From the NCBI RefSeq assembly GCF_014648875.1, contig NZ_BMRY01000015.1, forward strand, positions 62,001 through 126,000: a stretch of DNA of 64,000 bases. The letters run 5' to 3'. Of this stretch, positions 57,788 through 64,000 are shown piece by piece (the stretch's first letter is position 1; each line of letters begins with the position of its first letter). The DNA is from Streptomyces parvus. GTDB lineage: Bacteria; Actinomycetota; Actinomycetes; Streptomycetales; Streptomycetaceae. The position numbers and the translations under genes are program-made. Under the pieces are notes generated by a model that saw only the letters and a program-made list of their open reading frames with translations, was not told the origin of the DNA and searched no databases.

Positions 57788-58427
57788 GGATCCCCCTCGG
57801 GATGGTCAGCCGTCCCAGCAGGACGTACGCGGCGTCGAAGAGCAGGGCGAGGATGACGATGCCGAGCGTGCCCGCGAGCACCTGGTTGATCGCGTTGGCG
57901 CTGCCCAGGGAGGCGATGCCCCGGAAGATCTCGTTGCCGAGACCGGGCCCGGAGGCGTAGGCGGCGATCGCGGCGATGCCCATCAGCATCTGCGTGGAGA
58001 CCCGGATCCCGGTCAGGATCGGCGGCCAGGCGAGCGGCAGCTCCACCCGGCACAGCCGCGCCGTGCGCGACATCCCGATGCCCGTCGCCGCGTCGACCAG
58101 CGACGGATCGACGCCCCGCAGCCCGACGATGGAGTTCCGGACGATCGGCAGCAGCCCGTACAGCGTCAGCGTGATCACGGTCGGCGCGACCCCGAGGCCG
58201 ACCAGCGGGATCAGCAGACCGATCGCGGCGAGGGACGGAATGGTCAGGATCGTCGCCGTGGAGGTGATGGCCAGCGAGCCGCCCCAGCCGCTGCGATAGC
58301 TCACCACCCCGATGATCACACCCAGCACGGTGGCGATGACCATGCACTGGAAGACCGCGCTGACGTGCTGGAACGCGTCCGTCAGGAGCTGCTGGTGGCG
58401 GGTGATCAGATACTCCCAGAAGCTCAC
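57780..58427 (-). CDS. Glycine betaine/choline-type ABC permease (first)
   Basis: A 215-residue protein with a GTG start, the first gene of the transporter operon. It has five to six TM helices and the coupling loop LRGVDPSLVDAATGIGMSRTARLCRVELPLAWPPILTGIRVSTQMLMGIAAIAAY. It is the short OpuCB-like partner of the permease at 55653. The four genes overlap from 58427 to 54691, a tight operon. Confidence 0.92.
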   Translation of the reverse strand: MSFWEYLITRHQQLLTDAFQHVSAVFQCMVIATVLGVIIGVVSYRSGWGGSLAITSTATILTIPSLAAIGLLIPLVGLGVAPTVITLTLYGLLPIVRNSIVGLRGVDPSLVDAATGIGMSRTARLCRVELPLAWPPILTGIRVSTQMLMGIAAIAAYASGPGLGNEIFRGIASLGSANAINQVLAGTLGIVILALLFDAAYVLLGRLTIPRGIRA

Positions 58428-58470
58428 ACGGCACTCCCTCGGCTCCGTCGGTGTCGCCGGGCCCCAGGGC

Positions 58471-58944
58471 TCAGCCGGTGTCCTCGGCCGCCTGCTCCAC
58501 CAGCGGGATGATCCGCAGTGGAACCGGGTTTTCCATCACGATCGCCGTGGAGGCCCGGACAATGCCATCAAATCCGACAACCCGGTCGATCACCCGCTGA
58601 AGATCGGCGTTGGAGCGGGCGACGAGCCGGCACAGCATGTCGCCGTGCCCCGTCGTGGTGTGCAGCTCCAGCACCTCCGGTACGCCGCCCAAATGGGCCC
58701 GCACGTCGGCGCCTTGGCCCTGTTTGATCTCCAGCGTGGCGAACGCGGTGACCGGATAGCCGAGCGCCGCCGGGTCCACGTCCGGGCCGAACCCCCGGAT
58801 GACGCCATTCGACTGAAGGCGGTCCAGCCGCGCCTGCACGGTCCCGCGCGCCACCCCCAGCCGCCGTGATGCTTCGAGGACGCCTATGCGCGGCTCACGT
58901 GCGAGCAGCACGATGAGCCGGCCGTCCAGATGATCGATCGCCAT
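58471..58944 (-). CDS. Lrp/AsnC-family regulator, divergent from hppD
   Basis: A 157-residue protein. The AsnC-type HTH is HLDGRLIVLLAREPRIGVLEASRRLGVARGTVQARLDRLQSNGVIRGFG, and the RAM ligand domain is VTAFATLEIKQGQGADVRAHLGGVPEVLELHTTTGHGDMLCRLVARSNADLQRVIDRV. It is divergent from hppD, 122 bp apart, and probably controls tyrosine breakdown in response to an aromatic amino acid. The betaine operon follows it, separated by 43 bp. Confidence 0.93.
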   Translation of the reverse strand: MAIDHLDGRLIVLLAREPRIGVLEASRRLGVARGTVQARLDRLQSNGVIRGFGPDVDPAALGYPVTAFATLEIKQGQGADVRAHLGGVPEVLELHTTTGHGDMLCRLVARSNADLQRVIDRVVGFDGIVRASTAIVMENPVPLRIIPLVEQAAEDTG

Positions 58945-59020
58945 GGGCCCGCCTCCGGTAGTCAGCCTGTACAGATAGTCCGGCCATCATGGCCATCCGC
59001 TGCACATATTGACCAGTGGA

Positions 59021-59038
59021 TGCGCGAACTATTGCGCA
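59021..59038 (+). promoter_or_regulatory. Dyad in the lrp/hppD intergenic region
   Basis: TGCGC-GAACTATT-GCGCA, a 5-bp perfect dyad with an AT-rich centre, lies 28 bp before the hppD start. It is a candidate Lrp-family site or promoter element. Confidence 0.45.
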
Positions 59039-59066
59039 CCTTGCGATGTGGGGAGAGCCTTCGAAC

Positions 59067-60212
59067 ATGACTGAGACTCTGCACACCAGCCCCGAAACCG
59101 CAGCGCAGGCCGACCGCTTCCCGGTCAAGGGAATGGACGCGGTCGTCTTCGCCGTGGGCAACGCCAAGCAGGCCGCGCACTACTACTCGACCGCCTTCGG
59201 CATGAAACTCGTGGCCTACTCCGGACCGGAGAACGGCAGCCGCGAGACCGCGAGTTACGTCCTCACCAACGGCGCCGCCCGCTTCGTCTTCACCTCCGTG
59301 ATCAAGGCGTCCACCGAGTGGGGCACCTTCCTCGCCGACCACGTCGCCGCGCACGGCGACGGTGTCGTCGACCTCGCCATCGAGGTCCCGGACGCCCGTG
59401 CCGCGTACGCGTACGCCGTCGAGCACGGCGCGCGCGGCATCACCGAGCCGCACGAGGTCAAGGACGAGCACGGCACGGTCGTCCTCGCCGCCATCGCCAC
59501 GTACGGCAAGACCCGCCACACCCTGGTGGAGCGCTCCGGCTACGACGGCCCCTACCTCCCCGGCTTCGCCGCGGCCAAGCCGATCGTCGAGCCGCCCGCC
59601 AAGCGGACCTTCCAGGCCATCGACCACTGCGTCGGCAACGTCGAGCTCGGCCGGATGAACGAGTGGGTCGGCTTCTACAACGAGGTCATGGGCTTCACCA
59701 ACATGAAGGAGTTCGTGGGCGACGACATCGCCACCGAGTACTCCGCCCTCATGTCGAAGGTCGTCGCCGACGGCACGCTCAAGGTCAAGTTCCCGATCAA
59801 CGAGCCGGCGATCGCGAAGAAGAAGTCGCAGATCGACGAGTACCTGGAGTTCTACGGCGGCGCGGGCGTCCAGCACATCGCCCTCGCCACCAACGACATC
59901 GTCTCCACGGTCCGCTCGATGCGCGCCGCCGGTGTGCAGTTCCTGGACACCCCCGACTCGTACTACGACACCCTCGGCGAGTGGGCCGGCGAGACCCGGG
60001 TGCCGGTCGAGACCCTGCGCGAGCTGAAGATCCTCGTCGACCGCGACGAGGACGGCTACCTGCTGCAGATCTTCACCAAGCCGGTCCAGGACCGGCCGAC
60101 CGTCTTCTTCGAGATGATCGAGCGCCACGGCTCCATGGGCTTCGGCAAGGGCAACTTCAAGGCCCTGTTCGAGGCGATCGAGCGCGAGCAGGAGAAGCGC
60201 GGCAACCTCTGA
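59067..60212 (+). CDS. hppD: 4-hydroxyphenylpyruvate dioxygenase
   Basis: A 381-residue protein from the ATG at 59067 (MTETLHTSPETAAQADRFPVKGMDAVVFAVGNAKQAAHYY), with GGGAGAG upstream. It converts 4-hydroxyphenylpyruvate to homogentisate with O2, the second step of tyrosine catabolism and the entry to ochronotic pigment. The Fe(II) ligands His187 (AIDHCVGN), His270 (VQHIALATND) and Glu349 (VFFEMIER) fall at the same numbers as in the S. avermitilis enzyme from memory. The C-terminal helix GFGKGNFKALFEAIEREQEKRGNL gates the site. Confidence 0.97.
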   Translation: MTETLHTSPETAAQADRFPVKGMDAVVFAVGNAKQAAHYYSTAFGMKLVAYSGPENGSRETASYVLTNGAARFVFTSVIKASTEWGTFLADHVAAHGDGVVDLAIEVPDARAAYAYAVEHGARGITEPHEVKDEHGTVVLAAIATYGKTRHTLVERSGYDGPYLPGFAAAKPIVEPPAKRTFQAIDHCVGNVELGRMNEWVGFYNEVMGFTNMKEFVGDDIATEYSALMSKVVADGTLKVKFPINEPAIAKKKSQIDEYLEFYGGAGVQHIALATNDIVSTVRSMRAAGVQFLDTPDSYYDTLGEWAGETRVPVETLRELKILVDRDEDGYLLQIFTKPVQDRPTVFFEMIERHGSMGFGKGNFKALFEAIEREQEKRGNL

Positions 60213-60223
60213 GCCCTCCACAG

Positions 60224-60266
60224 ACGCCACCGCGGACCGGGGCAGCACCCCGGACCGCGGTGGCGT
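60224..60266. terminator. Terminator shared by hppD and the convergent TPR gene
   Basis: Stem 60224-60242 with 60248-60266 (18 pairs, one A-A mismatch) and a 5-nt loop, between the two stop codons. Confidence 0.85.
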
Positions 60267-60287
60267 GTGTCGTTCACGGCTTCCGCT

Positions 60288-61964
60288 TCACGGACTTTTC
60301 GACCCGGAGGGTGAGGCCGAGGGTGACGGGGACGTCGAAGGGGCGGTCGGCGTTTTCGACGGAGCCGGCGCCGGGGCCTCGGGCTTCTTCTCCGGCTCCG
60401 GCTCCTGCTTCTCCTTCTGCTCCGGTTCCGCCTCCCGCTTCGGCTCGGGGGCCGGCGGCGGGGGCGGGGGCGGCTGCATGTCGCCCGGCCCGCCCGGCGG
60501 CGGCTCACCCAGCGCCTCCAGCGCCTCCCGGGCCAGCGGCGCGGCGAGCGGCGAGAAGGCCGGGTTGGTGCGCACGGCCTGCTCCAGATTCCGGCGCGCC
60601 GGACCGTAGTCCGCCAGCGCCCGCTGGATCACGCCGAGGTGGTAGGCGTACGAGGCGTTCCGCACGCCCGTGTCGGCGGCCAGCCGCGCGTACTCCAGGC
60701 CCTCCTCGGACTTCCCCGCCCGGTGCAGCGCCCAGCCCAGCGCGTCCGCCACCGCGGCGCTGCGGTGCTGCCCCCGCCACTGGGCCCGCAGCAGCCCCAC
60801 CGCCGTCTCCGGGTCCCCGTGGTCGGCCTCGAACCGGGCCAGCACCAGGGACTCGTCGACCCCGTCCTTCTTCGCCGCGGCCACCATCTCCCGCACCTTC
60901 GCGTACTGGGTGCGGGCGTCCCCGTCCAGCCCCAGCGACTCGTACAGCTCGCCCAGCTCCAGCGCGTACTGCGGGCGCGGCAGCTGTTCCAGCGCCCGCT
61001 GGTACGCGGCCGACGCCTCGTCGGTGCGGTCCAGCGCCACCAGGGCCCGGGCCCGGCCCGCCAGCGAGGCGTGGTGACCGGCGTCCGTGCGGAGCGCCGC
61101 GTCGAACTGCGCCACCGCCTCCTCCGGCTCACCCCGCTCCCAGGCCAGCTCGCCGAGCCGGTGCAGCGCCTCGGCCTTCTCGGCGGGCTGCGTCGCCCGG
61201 TCCGCCGCCTCCCGGGCGGTGGCCAGCGCGTCCTCGCGCCAGCCGTTGCCCCGGTAGAGGTCGGAGGTACGGGCCAGGGCGGGAACACCCTTACGCAGTT
61301 CGGCGAACCTCTCCGTCGCCGAGGTCGCCGCCTTCCGGTCGCCGAGCCCGGTGTACGCGTCGATGAGGACCGGGTACACGCTCCAGGTCTTCGGCTGCTG
61401 CTTCTTCACCGTCTCCCCCCACCGCTTCGCCGCGAGGAAGTCGTGCCGGGCGTTGGCCAGGGCCGCGAGACCCACCCACGCCTCCCCGTTGCCGCGCTCG
61501 CCCGGCTGGGCCTCCAGCGACCGCTTCAGGGCCTCTTCGGCGCGGGCGTAGTACGCCGTGTCCGCCGAACGCCGCGCCCACTCCACGTACGCCGTACCGA
61601 GCGTCGCCAGGGACGGGGCGTCCTCCGGGTGGGACTCCACCCACCTCTGCCGGTCCCCGATCAGCGCCGTGAGGTCCGAGAGCGAGGCCGGGGACCCCGC
61701 GGTCGCCGCAGCCTCGGCCCGCTCGACCGGCCCCGGCTCCTTCGGCCGCCCGTCCCCGTCGTCCACCGCCACCAGCGCCCCGGCCAGCAGCACCCCGGCG
61801 GCCACCGCGCCGAACGCGGCCCGGCGCAGCGTCGTCCGCAGCGTGGGCGGCGGCGGGGGCAGCGCGGTGGCGCCTTCGGCGGGCAGCGCGTAGGGGTCCT
61901 GCGGGGACGGCTCGGGCGGCCGGCCGGAGTCCGGGCCCTGCTGCGGCATGACATCCATGGCCAT
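60288..61964 (-). CDS. Membrane-anchored TPR-repeat protein with a Pro-rich tail
   Basis: About 558 residues; the start is uncertain among GTG 61967, ATG 61964 and ATG 61958, with no clear ribosome site. A Pro-rich N-terminus precedes one TM helix (FGAVAAGVLLAGALVAV) and then eight or more tetratricopeptide repeats (such as AYVEWARRSADTAYYARAEEALKRSLEAQPG and HHASLAGRARALVALDRTDEASAAYQRALEQLP). An acidic Pro/Lys tail ends it. TPR arrays serve as protein-binding scaffolds; a partner is not evident. Convergent with hppD. Confidence 0.82.
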   Translation of the reverse strand: MAMDVMPQQGPDSGRPPEPSPQDPYALPAEGATALPPPPPTLRTTLRRAAFGAVAAGVLLAGALVAVDDGDGRPKEPGPVERAEAAATAGSPASLSDLTALIGDRQRWVESHPEDAPSLATLGTAYVEWARRSADTAYYARAEEALKRSLEAQPGERGNGEAWVGLAALANARHDFLAAKRWGETVKKQQPKTWSVYPVLIDAYTGLGDRKAATSATERFAELRKGVPALARTSDLYRGNGWREDALATAREAADRATQPAEKAEALHRLGELAWERGEPEEAVAQFDAALRTDAGHHASLAGRARALVALDRTDEASAAYQRALEQLPRPQYALELGELYESLGLDGDARTQYAKVREMVAAAKKDGVDESLVLARFEADHGDPETAVGLLRAQWRGQHRSAAVADALGWALHRAGKSEEGLEYARLAADTGVRNASYAYHLGVIQRALADYGPARRNLEQAVRTNPAFSPLAAPLAREALEALGEPPPGGPGDMQPPPPPPPAPEPKREAEPEQKEKQEPEPEKKPEAPAPAPSKTPTAPSTSPSPSASPSGSKSP

Positions 61965-62056
61965 CACTCTGCGTCAGTCATACGAGCACACCGCGCCTTG
62001 GGATCGCCCCCCGCTCACGGGTTCACACCATTGGCCCCGGGTGACACGCTTGGATC

Positions 62057-63424
62057 ATGAGCGATCTCCTCGAACGGCTGCGCGCGGGACTGCCTCCCGA
62101 GGCGCTGATCACCGATCCGGACGTCACCGCGTCCTACGCCCACGACATGGCGAGCTTCTGCGAGGCCGGCACCCCGGCCGTCGTCGTGCTCCCGCGCACG
62201 GTCGAGCAGGTCCAGCACGTCATGCGCACCGCCACCGCGCTGCGCGTCCCCGTCGTCCCACAGGGCGCCCGTACCGGCCTGTCCGGCGCGGCCAACGCCT
62301 CGGACGGCTGCATCGTGCTCTCCCTGGTGAAGATGGACCGGATCCTGGAGATCAGCCCGGTCGACCGGATCGCCGTCGTCGAACCGGGCGTCGTCAACGC
62401 GGTGCTCTCACGCGCGGTGAACGAACACGGTCTGTACTACCCGCCGGACCCCTCCAGCTGGGAGACGTGCACCATCGGCGGCAACATCGGCACCGCGTCC
62501 GGCGGCCTGTGCTGCGTGAAGTACGGGGTCACCGCCGAATACGTGCTGGGCCTGGAGGTCGTCCTCGCCGACGGGCGGCTCCTGACCACCGGCCGCCGCA
62601 CCGCCAAGGGCGTCGCCGGATACGACCTGACCCGGCTCTTCGTCGGCTCCGAGGGCAGCCTCGGGATCGTCGTCAAGGCCGTCCTCGCACTGAAACCGCA
62701 GCCGCCCCAGCAGCTCGTCCTCGCCGCCGAGTTCCCCTCTGCGGCCACCGCCTGTGACGCTGTGTGCCGGATCATGGAGCGCGGTCACACCCCGTCACTC
62801 CTCGAACTGATGGACCGTACGACCGTGCGTGCCGTCAACGCGCTGGCCTCCATGGGCCTGCCCGAGACCACCGAGGCGCTCCTCCTCTGCGCCTTCGACA
62901 CCCCGGAACCTCTCGCCGACCTCGCCGCCGTCGGGGAGCTGTGCACCGCCGCCGGGGCCACCGAGGTGGTCCCCGCCGACAACCCCGCCGAGTCCGAACT
63001 CCTCCTCCAGGCGCGCCGCATGTCCCTCACCGCGCTGGAGACCGTCAAGTCCGCCACGATGATCGACGACGTGTGCGTACCGCGCTCCCGGCTCGGCGCG
63101 ATGCTCGCGGGCACGGCGGCCATCGCCGAGGAGTACGACCTCACCATCGGCGTCTGCGCCCACGCGGGCGACGGCAACACCCACCCCGTCGTCTGCTTCG
63201 ACCACCAGGACCCCGACGAGTCCCGCCGGGCCCGCGAGTCCTTCGACGCCATCATGGCGCTCGGTCTCGAACTCGGCGGAACCATCACCGGCGAACACGG
63301 CGTCGGAGTCCTCAAGAAGGAGTGGCTCGCCCGCGAACTGGGGGAGACCGGCGTCGAACTGCAGCGCTCCATCAAGGCCGCCTTCGACCCGCTCGGTCTC
63401 CTCAACCCCGGCAAGCTCTTCTGA
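62057..63424 (+). CDS. FAD-linked oxidase, GlcD/lactate dehydrogenase-type
   Basis: A 455-residue flavoenzyme of the vanillyl-alcohol oxidase fold. The FAD domain has VPVVPQGARTGLSGAANASDGCIVLSL and ETCTIGGNIGTASGGLCCVKYGVTAEYVLGLEVVLADG. The cap/C-terminal domain has the metal and substrate motifs CAHAGDGNTHPVV and GEHGVGVLKKEWL. This matches glycolate oxidase subunit D or D-lactate dehydrogenase, oxidising a 2-hydroxy acid. GlcE/GlcF partners are absent, so it may act alone. Confidence 0.9.
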   Translation: MSDLLERLRAGLPPEALITDPDVTASYAHDMASFCEAGTPAVVVLPRTVEQVQHVMRTATALRVPVVPQGARTGLSGAANASDGCIVLSLVKMDRILEISPVDRIAVVEPGVVNAVLSRAVNEHGLYYPPDPSSWETCTIGGNIGTASGGLCCVKYGVTAEYVLGLEVVLADGRLLTTGRRTAKGVAGYDLTRLFVGSEGSLGIVVKAVLALKPQPPQQLVLAAEFPSAATACDAVCRIMERGHTPSLLELMDRTTVRAVNALASMGLPETTEALLLCAFDTPEPLADLAAVGELCTAAGATEVVPADNPAESELLLQARRMSLTALETVKSATMIDDVCVPRSRLGAMLAGTAAIAEEYDLTIGVCAHAGDGNTHPVVCFDHQDPDESRRARESFDAIMALGLELGGTITGEHGVGVLKKEWLARELGETGVELQRSIKAAFDPLGLLNPGKLF

Positions 63425-63446
63425 TCCCCGCTTCTTCCAGCGGCTC

Positions 63447-63929
63447 TCACACCTCACCGTCCTGGGACGGCGACTCGTCCGCCGCCCACGGGTCGCTCAG
63501 CCACAGGTCGTCGGCCGGCAGCGGGGCCAGCAGCTCCGCCAGCGCCTCGTCCATCCCGAGCCGGTCGCTCTCGGTGCCCGGCGGCACCACCCGCAGGGTC
63601 CGCTCCACCCAGGCGGCCACGGCGGCCGACGGCACCTCCAGCAGGGCGTTGCCGTCGGGGGAGGTGAGGGCCACGCAGATGACACTGCGGCCCGCGACCT
63701 TCGTCGGCCAGATCCGCACGTCCCCGTGCCCGCACGGCCGGAACACGCCCTCCATCAGCAGTTCCCGGGCGAACGTCCAGTGCACGGGCGACTCGGAGCC
63801 GATGTGGAAGGCGATGTGCACGGCGTACGGGTCGTTCGTGCGGTACGTCAGCCGGGCGGGTACCGGGATGGACCGCTCGGGGGACAGGACCAGCTTCAGC
63901 TCCAGCTCACGTTCCACGCTGCTCATCAT
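63447..63929 (-). CDS. ssgG: SsgA-like sporulation/cell-division protein (SsgG)
   Basis: About 160 residues if it starts at the MM at 63929 (MMSSVERELELKL; the second ATG at 63926 is as likely). SALP family blocks are RLTYRTNDPYAVHIAFHIGSESPVHWTFARELLMEGVFRPCGHGDVRIWP and SPDGNALLEVPSAAVAAWVERTLRVVPPGTE. These proteins are confined to sporulating actinomycetes and guide septum placement and spore-wall events. Position two genes from hppD matches ssgG (SCO2925 from memory). Convergent with the FAD oxidase. Confidence 0.88.
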   Translation of the reverse strand: MMSSVERELELKLVLSPERSIPVPARLTYRTNDPYAVHIAFHIGSESPVHWTFARELLMEGVFRPCGHGDVRIWPTKVAGRSVICVALTSPDGNALLEVPSAAVAAWVERTLRVVPPGTESDRLGMDEALAELLAPLPADDLWLSDPWAADESPSQDGEV

Positions 63930-64000
63930 CGAAATGCACGACCTTCCGGTGCTCATGGGCCGGTCCCGTGACCGTCCCGCACAAGGAGAGAGCGCCCTCC

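Overview
The window is high-GC actinobacterial DNA with strong third-position GC bias, frequent GTG starts and GTGA/ATGA gene overlaps. It looks like a core-chromosome segment of a Streptomyces. The gene order (ftsE, ftsX, smpB, ssrA, matA, matB, a narK-type transporter, a HemD-regulator, an ECF sigma/anti-sigma pair, a HelD-type helicase, an NAD-malic enzyme, hupA, murA, yqgE, a sugar ABC operon with a beta-hexosaminidase, hppD, ssgG) matches, from memory, the SCO2970-SCO2925 region of S. coelicolor read backwards. Orthologue names resting on that memory are marked as inference in the entries.

Layout. 1-4.9 kb: the end of a sortase-anchored wall protein, a small zinc-ribbon membrane protein, FtsE/FtsX (control of wall hydrolysis), a C-terminal processing peptidase, and the trans-translation pair smpB/ssrA. 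4.9-9.3 kb: a membrane Ser/Thr kinase with an extracellular sensor-like domain, an MFS exporter and a divergent LysR regulator. 9.4-13.5 kb: a surface-polysaccharide operon (matA, a deacetylase/glycosyltransferase fusion matB, an acyltransferase). 13.6-16.3 kb: a nitrate/nitrite MFS transporter followed by a uroporphyrinogen-III synthase-like/OmpR-type DNA-binding fusion. 16.4-20 kb: two GNAT acetyltransferases, a CGNR-finger protein and an ECF sigma/anti-sigma pair. 20-25 kb: a HelD-like RNA polymerase recycling helicase, a candidate small RNA, an ACT-domain malic enzyme, a MITE-like element and HU.

25.3-34.4 kb: a DUF2000 protein, an AraC regulator, murA, yqgE, a DUF3039 protein, and a four-gene operon for uptake and hydrolysis of N-acetylglucosamine-type sugars. 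This operon is preceded by a near-perfect DasR-type operator and a second palindrome. 34.8-39.7 kb: a three-subunit molybdenum hydroxylase (xanthine dehydrogenase family). Its iron-sulfur subunit carries a very long acidic N-terminal extension, and its Mo subunit departs from family active-site motifs.

39.8-45.9 kb is the least conventional part: a frameshifted small membrane gene, then a run of six genes with softer codon bias. These are a small WXG100-size protein, a 769-residue helical protein with a glycine-rich hydrophobic segment, three four-cysteine lipoproteins and one related membrane-anchored protein. I recognise no characterised function; this is the best candidate in the window for an undescribed, possibly secreted or type-VII-like system. 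It ends at a tRNA-Cys.

46.2-64 kb: an MFS exporter, a ribbon-helix-helix/Doc-like toxin-antitoxin pair with an atypical Fic motif, a DEAD/DEAH helicase, an IclR regulator, a secreted Lon-domain protein, an ArsR-controlled MFS exporter, a four-gene glycine-betaine/choline-type ABC transporter, an Lrp regulator divergent from hppD, a TPR protein, a GlcD-type FAD oxidase and the SsgA-like protein SsgG. Many units end in strong GC-rich hairpins, several of which serve convergent genes.
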